Shown one piece after another: positions 1 through 7,502 of a DNA stretch of 8,598 nt. This stretch comes from Candidatus Thorarchaeota archaeon. Its GTDB lineage: Archaea; Asgardarchaeota; Thorarchaeia; Thorarchaeales; Thorarchaeaceae. The notes under the pieces were generated by a model. The model made no database searches and was not told the DNA's origin. It saw nothing but the letters and a program-made list of their open reading frames with translations. The translations under genes were made by a program, and so were the position numbers. Within the stretch, counting starts at the first letter, position 1, and each line of letters begins with the position of its first letter. The DNA lies in NCBI GenBank assembly GCA_030642465.1, contig DAOWNS010000062.1:1-8598 (forward strand). The letters are read 5' to 3'.

Positions 1-2
1 CC

Positions 3-743
3 AATACGAAGCTGCATATTGAATCGGCAAACTATTACGATCCCTATAACAGGTATATTTACATCTACATTGATAACTCCTATTGGCGTAGAATAAATTC
101 ACCTGGGGCCTATGTCATCGACTTACCTGACTTCTCCACACCAGGAATGCATGAGATAAAATTCGTGTTACATTATGGCGGTTTCATTGATTACGGTAAG
201 GGACTAAAGCATTGGTGGGTTAATTATGAGTATAGGCGTATTGAGATTGATTGGATGGAAGGTTGGTACCAAGGTGACTACTATGATCACTCTCAACCAC
301 AAGAGGTTTTCGATTTCGTGGAAACATACTACATAATCCACGACTACAGGAGAGTAGAGTTTCATATTGATTCGAGTGTAGGATTCGAATACCGTATTGC
401 GAGCTCACAAGACTTCAAGGACAACTACTATCTTAATCCAGACTGCTTCAATAATTATGGGCAGAGTAGATGGTCATATGGGTTGTTCGCTCACTATGTA
501 GACCCCCCCAATTGGGGTTACGGTTTCAAAAACAAATGGTTCTACATAGGCGATCAAAGCTCTGATACTATGGACAAACGCAAATGGATATTGTTGCATG
601 AGTTTGGACATCTTGAAGGGATGCATGATATTAGTGGTGGCACGTATGATGTCTATGGGACTATTCGCCTTTACAATGACCCATGGTATTGCTGTTACAG
701 TTGGGAAACAGAGCATCTGGCCTGGGTGCGAGCATGGTGGTAA
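3..743 (+). CDS. Secreted-type zinc metalloprotease, 3' part (5' end outside window)
   Basis: The frame is open without a stop from the left edge to TAA at 741-743 and reads as good protein upstream of the first ATG (147), so the gene starts before the window; 246 residues are visible. The zinc motif HEFGHLEGMHD begins at nt 597 (His151 counted from ATG 147). It gives HExxH with Glu152 as catalytic base. The 11th position, where metzincins carry the third ligand, is Asp (HExxHxxGxxD, as in snapalysin), with a His just before it. No Met follows the motif, so the usual metzincin Met-turn is not visible. The protein is rich in Tyr, Trp and Asp, with a Cys-Cys pair near the end, typical of an exported protein, but any signal peptide lies outside the window. 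Substrate is unknown. It lies 86 nt upstream of another exported protein on the same strand. Confidence is high for a metallopeptidase-like protein and moderate for activity. Confidence 0.72.
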   Translation, partial: NTKLHIESANYYDPYNRYIYIYIDNSYWRRINSPGAYVIDLPDFSTPGMHEIKFVLHYGGFIDYGKGLKHWWVNYEYRRIEIDWMEGWYQGDYYDHSQPQEVFDFVETYYIIHDYRRVEFHIDSSVGFEYRIASSQDFKDNYYLNPDCFNNYGQSRWSYGLFAHYVDPPNWGYGFKNKWFYIGDQSSDTMDKRKWILLHEFGHLEGMHDISGGTYDVYGTIRLYNDPWYCCYSWETEHLAWVRAWW

Positions 744-829
744 TGAATGAACTGCCTGAACTCAATGCGCGTAGACTGTAGTCGCGTACCGGACTCAAGA
801 AAAGCACCTGTAAAGAGGGGTCTATCCTA

Positions 830-1399
830 GTGAGATTCAGTAGGAGGCTCATCTGGTTCATCACCGCTACTCTGTTGCTTGCGGTCACACAACTTGCGCT
901 CTGTCAGAACGTAGCCGGTGGAGCCTTCATCCAGAGTAATGGATCCTCACCTCCACAGTTCTATGAGGTCGGCCATGAGTTTGCTGATTTACTGCCGTCC
1001 TCTGTACCTGTCGAAATCCCATTGGATCTATATGTGGTTGTGCGTGATGAGGATGGCATTGACACAGTCATTGGCAGTTACAAGAAAGATAACGACACAA
1101 TTTGGACCAATGCTACGATGTCCGTTTCGTCTGAATTGACAGAACAAAGATACAGTTATTCAGCAAGACCACTCAATTTCACACTAGATGCTGACAATAG
1201 GCTTATGGTCTGGGACGTTGTATATTATGCCAGTGACACCCTTGGAAACTGGAACAAGTCTGCACAAGGATCAATCGCATATTGGTTCCTTACAGCTGAT
1301 GATGACTCTACACCAATCACAGTTGTGACAGGAGTAGCGATTGCGGGCATAATAGTAGTGGTCATTGTAGTCATCAGGAAGCGCTATTATCAAGATTGA
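830..1399 (+). CDS. Secreted single-pass membrane protein with Ig-like ectodomain
   Basis: This 189-residue protein has a GTG start (830) with a GAGGGG ribosome site about 9 nt upstream (815-820). Residues 1-25 are a signal peptide: Arg-rich start, then a hydrophobic core WFITATLLLAVTQLALC. Residues 27-160 are extracytoplasmic and look beta-rich; the stretch around VRDEDGIDTVIGSYK resembles the Ig-like/cadherin-like repeats seen in many archaeal surface proteins. Five N-glycosylation sequons are present (Asn37, 88, 94, 116, 142). Residues 163-182 form a single membrane helix followed by the basic tail RKRYYQD, so the topology is N-out, C-in. The Cys25 context (LALC) is a poor lipobox, so lipidation is doubtful. 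No catalytic motif was seen; a cell-surface or adhesion/receptor role is inference. It may be co-transcribed with the upstream metalloprotease. Confidence 0.8.
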   Translation: MRFSRRLIWFITATLLLAVTQLALCQNVAGGAFIQSNGSSPPQFYEVGHEFADLLPSSVPVEIPLDLYVVVRDEDGIDTVIGSYKKDNDTIWTNATMSVSSELTEQRYSYSARPLNFTLDADNRLMVWDVVYYASDTLGNWNKSAQGSIAYWFLTADDDSTPITVVTGVAIAGIIVVVIVVIRKRYYQD

Positions 1400-1786
1400 A
1401 CGTCGCCCTTGGTTGAAATTGATGACATCTACAGTTGCGGGGTAATTTGTATCCGGGACTGAAAATTTGTGTACAAAGCATTTCCGCAGACAGCATTCAT
1501 TATGAACCAGTAATCGCCCGTCATCTATCCATTGACATTTGCAGTGTAGTTCATACGAGTCATCCGGATAGATCACAGCAGTTAGTCCGAACTATTGGGA
1601 ATTAGCGTTGAAAGACTTCTTATTGAACAGGATGCATTCGTGTATCTGACATCTGTTACATCTAATCGAGTGCTAAAGAAGTCAAAATCAAGGCGAAAAG
1701 AGAGAGTGATTCCAGCTGTTGAAACGATAGTAGATTCATATATCGACTCAGTGACAGCGATTCTCTCAGGCTATGAATACAGATGA
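1400..1786 (+). pseudogene. Possible decayed gene, peptide stretches in three frames
   Basis: No intact gene covers this stretch. Three plus-strand segments read like real protein, each in a different frame and in colinear order: 1400-1459 (ends VICIRD then TGA), 1426-1602 (contains HYEPVIARHLSIDICSVVHT, ends TAG at 1603-1605) and 1595-1786 (contains SVERLLIEQDAFVYLTS and a basic SKSRRKER patch, ends with a stop). The last could be translated alone from a TTG at 1595 (63 residues), but no convincing ribosome site precedes it. The simplest reading is one gene of about 115-125 residues broken by two frameshifts. I do not recognise the family. The opposite strand is also open at 1271-1576, but that reading is Cys-rich and overlaps the membrane segment of the upstream gene, so I treat it as a shadow. 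Confidence 0.3.
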
Positions 1787-1801
1787 TTCTTCGGAGCAAC
1801 A

Positions 1802-2119
1802 TTACCCTTTTTGAAATTCAGAGAGGAGATGGGAGAGGAGCAGCTCCTCTGATTGGACATCAGTTGTGTCGTATCCACTATCAGTGCTAGCTCTAGTCCA
1901 ATCTATGTAGTTCCCATATCCTCACAAGAAATTCTCCGTGATCAAGCTGCCTTTTGTAACAACCATCGCTAGGCAACCCAAATCCTTTGAGTGTTCACCA
2001 GAACTAAGCATCTCTACAACTGTTTCACAAGCTGCTGAGAGTTCTGGCGACCTTTCATGCCGCGCCCTCTTCAAAAGGGAATTTACCAGAGCTATTCTCT
2101 CTATTCTTGAATACCTGCT
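1802..2119 (-). pseudogene. Small ORF downstream of the RadA paralog, interrupted by in-frame TGA
   Basis: On the minus strand, one frame from 2119 to the TAA at 1804-1802 reads as 105 coherent codons with a single TGA at 1924-1922. Before it the peptide is helical and charged (for example ERIALVNSLLKRARHERS and ETVVEMLSSG). After it the frame continues as GYGNYIDWTRAST and ends with EELLLSHLLSEFQKG. The frame opens just after another TGA (2122-2120). The only strong start nearby is an ATG at 2123-2121, one base out of frame; an in-frame TTG at 2074 would give a 50-residue product. It begins about 14 nt after the RadA paralog stop, so it may be a third operon gene now broken, or a sequencing error may hide an intact one. 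Family not recognised. It is not clearly a selenoprotein: no redox motif surrounds the TGA. Confidence 0.35.
1821..1850. repeat. Purine-rich direct repeat with short hairpin
   Basis: GAGAGGAG occurs twice (1821-1828 and 1833-1840). The second copy forms a 7-bp perfect stem, AGAGGAG (1834-1840) with CTCCTCT (1844-1850), around a 3-nt loop. It lies where the two transcription blocks converge. No T-run follows on either strand, so a terminator role is weak. On the minus strand it also encodes the LLLSHLLS stretch of the broken ORF, which may be the only reason for the repeat. Confidence 0.4.
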
Positions 2120-2133
2120 TCATCTGAAACTGT

Positions 2134-3114
2134 TTACGTTTCGTTTCTTCTGAGATATCTCTGTACTCGTCGTGCTTCTACATTTCGAGAACTACGGTTT
2201 CCAAAGAATCCACCATGGCCAATATACAACTTGCACCTGTTATCAGACACTGTAGGAAAATCAATCATCAAAATATCCCGTTCTCTCTCACCCTTGAGGT
2301 GGAGATTGAGTTCATAGTTAACCACGCTTGATAGAGTACCACTACGGTCATATTCCTGCCCTACTGTCCTACTGATACCTATTGGTGTCCTACTAGTTAT
2401 GACAAATGAAACTCCAGTAGTTTGTGCCAACCGACCAAGATGGCCAACATAGCCTGTGAGCGTAGAGGGCGTTTCTAGATACTTCAATGCGGCATTAAGT
2501 GAGTCTATGATCACTAGAGCGACATGACTCCTTGCCAGAAGCCTGCGCATCGTTTCAAGCGATGATTCCATGACCCCTTTCCTCAAGACTTCAACTAGTA
2601 CGATATTCTGCACAGTCCTTTCTGGATCCCTTCGCATCCGAAAGGCAATCTCTTTGATTCTCCTCTGTCTATAGGTACCATGAGCATCATACCAGACCAC
2701 CTTTGGTATGGACCCATCATTTGTCTCCATGAGTTGTGCCATTACTGCCAGATGCGAGCACATGAGTGTCTTTCCAGCCCATTGAGAACCTCGCAGCTCG
2801 ATGACACTTCCAGACTCGAACCCGCCTCCAAGATAATCGTCAATACAGTCAATACCCGTCCCAAGTCGGGGCTTGATCTCTTTCTCTAGTTCAGCATGAG
2901 TCTTGAACCCGCCAATCCCAATAGTCTGCTTTGCGCTCCTGACTAGATCCTGTGCTCTGTTGAGGGGCATATCCATTGTGGAAGAGATTTCCTCTGGGAG
3001 ACTTCCTGCAAGTAGCTCTACAGTGGGAATGCCCATATCTCGTAGTCGTGCTTGAAGGTTATGAGGCAATTCAGGCATATCAGCAAGACTGGTCCTTCTG
3101 AGTTTTCCACTCAT
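2134..3114 (-). CDS. RadA/Rad51-like RecA-family ATPase paralog
   Basis: This 326-residue protein is close in length to archaeal RadA (about 320-350). Residues 14-65 match the RadA N-terminal helix-hairpin-helix DNA-binding domain (MPELPHNLQARLRDMGIPTV onward). Residues 80-305 are the RecA core: Walker A GSQWAGKT at 109-116, Walker B ALVIID at 199-204, and a final strand region with GERERDILMIDFP. Two features argue against it being the main recombinase. The RadA motif DTEGTF is DAHGTY here (143-148), so His145 replaces the catalytic Glu. The L2-side sequence is TSRTPIG (240-246) instead of the usual TNQV type. ATP binding is likely; hydrolysis may be weak or need a partner. The ATG sits 2 nt after the stop of the large upstream gene (TGAGAATG), implying coupled translation and a shared complex. 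Role in strand exchange, repair or defence is inference. Confidence 0.85.
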   Translation of the reverse strand: MSGKLRRTSLADMPELPHNLQARLRDMGIPTVELLAGSLPEEISSTMDMPLNRAQDLVRSAKQTIGIGGFKTHAELEKEIKPRLGTGIDCIDDYLGGGFESGSVIELRGSQWAGKTLMCSHLAVMAQLMETNDGSIPKVVWYDAHGTYRQRRIKEIAFRMRRDPERTVQNIVLVEVLRKGVMESSLETMRRLLARSHVALVIIDSLNAALKYLETPSTLTGYVGHLGRLAQTTGVSFVITSRTPIGISRTVGQEYDRSGTLSSVVNYELNLHLKGERERDILMIDFPTVSDNRCKLYIGHGGFFGNRSSRNVEARRVQRYLRRNET

Positions 3115-3116
3115 TC

Positions 3117-6100
3117 TCAGACTCCTTCCTCCTGGTCAAGTTGAATTCTAGAGAGGACCGCGTTCTTCAGCTTCTCACGCCCCCGACCATATATTACATC
3201 TGTCAATGGGTCCCATGTGAAGTTACCCTGGAAAGCTATCCCAGCGTCATGTGGTATTCGGAGGATTCGGGCAGCTTCATCCAATTCATTATACCTCACG
3301 CTCTGTCCGACTGCCATCCAGATGCTCCCATCGTGGATCTTGAACGAAATGCGCCCCCTGTCAGGTGTTCCAGCCACTGTGCATTTCACTCTGGTCACTT
3401 CTGATGTCAATGCTCCTATTGACCTAACATAATCCAACATCGTCTCTCCCAGTGAGGATTGGCGTTGTGGAAGCTTCTGACCACGAATGGACGGATATCT
3501 CATCCCTAGTGTAATCACCTTGATGTACCTTAATCGAGCAAGCGCCCCCCTGTACCTAGTCCCATAACGTACCATTCCTACAGGATGCCAATCAAATAGG
3601 TCAGAGTTAGTGAGGTGCTTGAGTTCATTTCTGCCGTGGAGTTGTCTATCAGCCTCATAGAGGATATCAATCCCCTGATGTCTGGTGATCACAATGGGTC
3701 GAACTTCACTCTCTTTGATTTCGAACTCTGCGAGAGCACCTATCTCATCAAGTGAGGAAACTGTGCTAGCCCTGAGTAATGATCTTGGGCCCCATTTCTC
3801 AGTATCTAACTTGATACATCCTGTGATGAACCTGTTGTCATATGGACCCTCTTCAAAGATATACCAACGATACGACCCAGGATTGGGTGTCTTGATGTCC
3901 ACACGCAATCCATATCTCACATTCGATAGTGCAGTCGTAGCCGGTGAGGGAGTATTATTCCAGTATCGTGCTTTGGCCCAGAGTTGCTTATACACAGATG
4001 CAGCATCATATTTCGAATATGGCCTAGTCCCTGTTCTAGGTCTTGCTCCCATCTGCATCGTGACCCAGGGTCTGACTATGTCCCAGAGAGCTTGAATCTC
4101 TGTCTGGTAGAGTGTGAATTGCTCGGTCAGGCTTGCTATCATCATTATCAGATAGTTACCATAGAACAGGAGAATGTCCTTTCTCTTGGACTGCAACGTA
4201 ACAAGGTCTTGTTTCATACCTGCAGGCATAGGCCATCCATCCAACCAGTCCCGACACCAGGTCAGTCTGTGCCAAATCTGATTGGAATATCTGCTATTCT
4301 TGAAGAAGTCCGAGATCTTATGCAGTGTCTTCATGGGTGGAAGTTTCACAGCATCAGCGAGAACTCTTACGAATTCATTGCAATGCTCAATCAAAGGATT
4401 AGAGCTGCTCCTAAACTCTAGAAGAAGTCTTCTCACTTCCTGCAATCTTATGAGTTCAATCTTCTCAGCTTCTCTACTTGAGAATCCACTGTAGGTCAAC
4501 CAAGTATCGCGGGGAGGAAGCGAGATTGATCTCAACGGTTCGAGTTCTAGCCTTGCTGTTCGATACTTTCTTCTCGCGTTAATCTTGGAAACTCGATGAC
4601 ACTTGTTACTAGATGGTATGCATAGGTCCTTTGAGAACGTGAGCCGGGATAACACACCCCTGTATCCTGCAATGCCCTCTCTCTTCCCAAGTCTTGTCTT
4701 CTTGACCCTTAGACTCTCTAAGTTCTGGTCAATCTTCCTAGTATGTGAGGTCTTGGATTCCTGAAGCCAAGGCCTTACGAATGGAAACAGTTCCATGACC
4801 ATGTCCTCATTGAATGGAGGGACAACCATGGTCTTCAACCAACGAGAAGTACCAGGTGGTCGGCGTCTTAGCTTGTCCTTCATTATCTGCTCATCATCAG
4901 AGAGCTCTCGCGACAGAAATTGTTTTGACCAACCAATCAAGGGCGGAATTCCAATCGTGCCAATATCTAGGCCTTTTTTCGTGTCAGGGGTCACAGACAC
5001 AAGTCCTCGTGCATAGTCGCACCTGGGAACTTCACTACCGCCCTTTCTCGGAGGAAAAGGTACGTTCATCGCTATTTCATCGATGTAGGATTGGAGTGGT
5101 GAGTCGAATCTGAATGGTCGAAGTTGTCGACGTTTGTACAACTTGGAACCCGTAGCTAACGGGGAAGGCGTTCCAAACCATATTGTGCATGTTGCTGGCT
5201 GTGATGTAGCCTCAGCAGCATGAATAGCTAGCGTATCAATAAGGCCTTCAAGTCCGGGTGGAGCTATTGATCTAAGGATATCGATGCCAGACACTAGGAT
5301 GAGGTCATAGTTCTTGATTCGTTCTCTAATCGCGTCAACTGAAGGCACTGCCCCTCCCGAAAACAGGGCATTCTCAATCTCTGGTGAGAGGTCAATGAAG
5401 CGAATGTCATCATAGAATTGGCGAATCTCTCGATGATGAAAATCCAATCGTAGCATGGACGGCCGACATAGTCCATTGGTGAACTCTCCTGCAAGGTCAA
5501 CCCATGCCACCCGCTCATATCCTTTCTCTTGAGCCCACTTGTGTGCAAATTGCAGTCCGTGCCAATGTTGTCCAATCCATCCAGCACTATCTCCAGGCGA
5601 GATCAAGGAGTCGGCAGTCAGATATAGAATGAAGTGTCGTGAGTCTTCGTTTCTAGTCTCAAATGGGTCAGGTTCACGAAGAGTTGAATGTGTTGATGGT
5701 GTGGGGAGTATATTCTGAATTGCTCCGTCTTTTGGTACCTTGAAGGGGAATGTAACAATGGCAAGTCTAGTCTTGACTGACCATCTGAATATGGGTTCAA
5801 ACAGCATTCGTGGGTATGACAGTTGACTTCCTGGCTTCCTAGCCCGCATCTCCCAGATGTCTTTACGGACTTGCTCATATACAGCCTTGATGAATCTTGG
5901 TAGTAGTCGCCGTACCCTTGTGGGGAATTCAGAACCATCAATGAGGATGACTCCCTTCAGTTTCGAAGCGGGAGGTTCTGAATCCTCTCGTGCAAGAGTT
6001 CGATACTCTTGTAGTAGTCCCTCTGCATAGGACTCAATCTGTTGCTTCTCGTATGAAGAGGGCGTGGTCTTGACGGACACTTCCCACTCGTCATCAGTCA

Positions 6101-7409
6101 GCTTTCTTCTCTTGAGTCGTAAGTCTACGACAATGGATCCTTGTTGGTCTTGGGTCTTCCCAGTAATTCCCCAACTAAATGATGATTTAGTCTTAAGGTC
6201 CAAGACAAGTGCAGGAGACCATAATCCAAGTGAGGAGCTAGATTCTTCCGCCACATAACCTGTAGCCTTTCTAACGAAGAGAGCATAGTCTGCTCTCCCA
6301 CGTCCTGAATACACAGGGACCTCTGCTGCCAAGATGTAGCCTGTCTTGTCACGAGCCAAATAATCACCACTGAGCATGATGCTCATAGCTGAGAATGGCT
6401 TGACTGTTCCCCATGAGATTCGTTCATGCGCTCTTGTTCCAACTCGTGAAGCCACCTTTACCATTTCGTGACTGAGTTGGGCTACGTCTTCGTCAACAAT
6501 CAGTCTCCTTTTCAGTGCCAATCGTTTCAGGGTTGTTTTGATTCTAGAGTCATCAACCATGTCTATCAGTTCTGTTATGTCAAGAGTTGAATCAATCTCA
6601 AGACCTCGTTCCCTTGTCACTCGTATAGAAAAACCAGCCCTAGTACCGTGCTGCCCCTTGACCATCCCGATTACGAAGTCAAGTTCTGTTTCAGCTCTCT
6701 CTGCAAACTTGACCGTTCTCTTTTTTCGATCAAACCCTGCCATGTAGAACTGATCAAGTAATGGACGAAGCCTGAAAATCAGGAGATTGATATATCGAGA
6801 AGCATCACTTGCAGGAACTGAGTGGATGAAACACTGCCTGCAAAGCTCTACTAGATGTCCTCGAATGGCATCCACAAAGTCCAGTGACGGAAGAAGAGGG
6901 TGAGTGACAATGACTGTTGGTCGATGTTTTGACCCTCCATATGCAGAATGCCATCGGAAGTATTCATCTTCTGCCTTTGTCACTCTTCTGACCTCTATCC
7001 TATCAGGTTTGGGAAAGGGATATCTTGTCATGGCTAGAAATCTGAGCCGGGCTCCAGCTATATTCAAGAGAGTATTCAAAGGTCCTATTGTTCCATCATG
7101 CCAAGAGTATACTCTTTTGGTCTCTGTGTTTCCATAGAGTGCAGTCGTGTTGAAGACTACTGCCAAAAAGTTCTTTCTGAGGTGTTTCTCAACATCACAG
7201 ACAGGCACAAAACGATCTGGATCTCTTGCACGACTCAGTGTCTCTCTCTTGGTCTTCGCCTTTTCCCACAGTGTCCATGACCGTTCATATATCTCAGGGA
7301 GTTCTTCTGTCCCTTGTCTGATAAGGCGAAGAAGAGTACTCATTGCTGCCGTTTTCGCTTGTCGCATTGCTCTATCTGGATGGAGAATCTGTGAGTTCCC
7401 TCGCGACAC
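3117..7409 (-). CDS. Large multidomain protein: RecB-like PD-(D/E)XK nuclease plus degenerate RecA-like domain
   Basis: This 1430-residue protein starts at GTG 7409; a TAG in frame 24 nt upstream rules out a longer form, and GGAG lies 5 nt before the GTG. Residues 1-330 are mostly helical and unrecognised. Residues 355-500 fit a RecB-type nuclease: Glu363, Asp374 in GRGRADYALFV, D404-L-K406 in LVLDLKTK, and Q457-xxx-Y461 in QIESYAEGLL, followed by a strand LKGVILID. Residues 592-750 look like a RecA core without its catalytic parts. GDSAGWIGQ (606-614) sits where Walker A should be, with no GKT; YDLILVSGID (701-710) sits at Walker B, with Ser707 for Asp; WVDLAGEF (636-643) replaces the DTEGTF strand. 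Residues 800-1430 are unrecognised, with a Trp-rich helical stretch (1045-1115) and probable beta segments after 1160. It is tightly coupled to the RadA paralog. DNA cleavage within a joint complex is inferred. I know no named family with this architecture. Confidence 0.8.
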   Translation of the reverse strand: MSRGNSQILHPDRAMRQAKTAAMSTLLRLIRQGTEELPEIYERSWTLWEKAKTKRETLSRARDPDRFVPVCDVEKHLRKNFLAVVFNTTALYGNTETKRVYSWHDGTIGPLNTLLNIAGARLRFLAMTRYPFPKPDRIEVRRVTKAEDEYFRWHSAYGGSKHRPTVIVTHPLLPSLDFVDAIRGHLVELCRQCFIHSVPASDASRYINLLIFRLRPLLDQFYMAGFDRKKRTVKFAERAETELDFVIGMVKGQHGTRAGFSIRVTRERGLEIDSTLDITELIDMVDDSRIKTTLKRLALKRRLIVDEDVAQLSHEMVKVASRVGTRAHERISWGTVKPFSAMSIMLSGDYLARDKTGYILAAEVPVYSGRGRADYALFVRKATGYVAEESSSSLGLWSPALVLDLKTKSSFSWGITGKTQDQQGSIVVDLRLKRRKLTDDEWEVSVKTTPSSYEKQQIESYAEGLLQEYRTLAREDSEPPASKLKGVILIDGSEFPTRVRRLLPRFIKAVYEQVRKDIWEMRARKPGSQLSYPRMLFEPIFRWSVKTRLAIVTFPFKVPKDGAIQNILPTPSTHSTLREPDPFETRNEDSRHFILYLTADSLISPGDSAGWIGQHWHGLQFAHKWAQEKGYERVAWVDLAGEFTNGLCRPSMLRLDFHHREIRQFYDDIRFIDLSPEIENALFSGGAVPSVDAIRERIKNYDLILVSGIDILRSIAPPGLEGLIDTLAIHAAEATSQPATCTIWFGTPSPLATGSKLYKRRQLRPFRFDSPLQSYIDEIAMNVPFPPRKGGSEVPRCDYARGLVSVTPDTKKGLDIGTIGIPPLIGWSKQFLSRELSDDEQIMKDKLRRRPPGTSRWLKTMVVPPFNEDMVMELFPFVRPWLQESKTSHTRKIDQNLESLRVKKTRLGKREGIAGYRGVLSRLTFSKDLCIPSSNKCHRVSKINARRKYRTARLELEPLRSISLPPRDTWLTYSGFSSREAEKIELIRLQEVRRLLLEFRSSSNPLIEHCNEFVRVLADAVKLPPMKTLHKISDFFKNSRYSNQIWHRLTWCRDWLDGWPMPAGMKQDLVTLQSKRKDILLFYGNYLIMMIASLTEQFTLYQTEIQALWDIVRPWVTMQMGARPRTGTRPYSKYDAASVYKQLWAKARYWNNTPSPATTALSNVRYGLRVDIKTPNPGSYRWYIFEEGPYDNRFITGCIKLDTEKWGPRSLLRASTVSSLDEIGALAEFEIKESEVRPIVITRHQGIDILYEADRQLHGRNELKHLTNSDLFDWHPVGMVRYGTRYRGALARLRYIKVITLGMRYPSIRGQKLPQRQSSLGETMLDYVRSIGALTSEVTRVKCTVAGTPDRGRISFKIHDGSIWMAVGQSVRYNELDEAARILRIPHDAGIAFQGNFTWDPLTDVIYGRGREKLKNAVLSRIQLDQEEGV
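3122..3132 (-). promoter_or_regulatory. Strong ribosome binding site of the RadA paralog, inside the upstream gene
   Basis: On the minus strand GGAGGAAGGAG lies within the last codons of the large gene, with GGAG ending 7 nt before the ATG at 3114. It fixes that ATG as the start and lets the second protein be made at its own rate despite the 2-nt gene spacing. Confidence 0.65.
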
Positions 7410-7429
7410 AATGACTCCATTTTCTCTCT

Positions 7430-7440
7430 CCTAATAAAGA
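7430..7440 (-). promoter_or_regulatory. Possible TATA-like box for the nuclease/RadA-paralog operon
   Basis: The minus strand reads TCTTTATTAG, centred about 26 nt before the GTG at 7409, the spacing expected between an archaeal TATA box and the transcription start. If so, the mRNA would begin at or next to the start codon (leaderless), although a GGAG 5 nt before the GTG would favour a leadered transcript. No clear BRE purine block precedes it. Confidence 0.25.
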
Positions 7441-7502
7441 CACTTCAATCACGGGATGAACACGGAGGAGTGCAACTTCATGCCCATGAAAGTGTTTCAT
7501 CA

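Noticed and set aside
767..787. CGCGTA repeat and small dyad (GACT-GT-AGTC) between the two plus-strand genes
   Set aside because: The arms are 4-6 bp, within chance expectation, and no promoter or terminator context supports a role.
1271..1576. Minus-strand 101-residue ORF antisense to the membrane protein end
   Set aside because: It overlaps the coding sequence of a convincing membrane helix on the plus strand and has an unlikely Cys-, Tyr- and Asp-rich composition.
1821..1850. Bidirectional transcription terminator between the convergent blocks
   Set aside because: The stem is only 7 bp, no T-run follows on either strand, and the sequence is explained by Leu/Ser codons of the minus-strand ORF.
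1922..1924. In-frame TGA as a selenocysteine codon
   Set aside because: The surrounding residues (ENFL before, GYGNY after) show no redox motif such as CxxU, no SECIS-like element was evident by eye, and the same frame has another TGA at 2122-2120.
1938..2153. Plus-strand 71-residue ORF
   Set aside because: It is the complement of the more protein-like minus-strand frame, overlaps the end of the RadA paralog and has no ribosome site.
2134..3114. The gene as the genome's main RadA recombinase, or RadB
   Set aside because: The catalytic Glu and the TNQV-type L2 entry are changed, which is unlikely for the housekeeping recombinase; RadB lacks the N-terminal helix-hairpin-helix domain present here.
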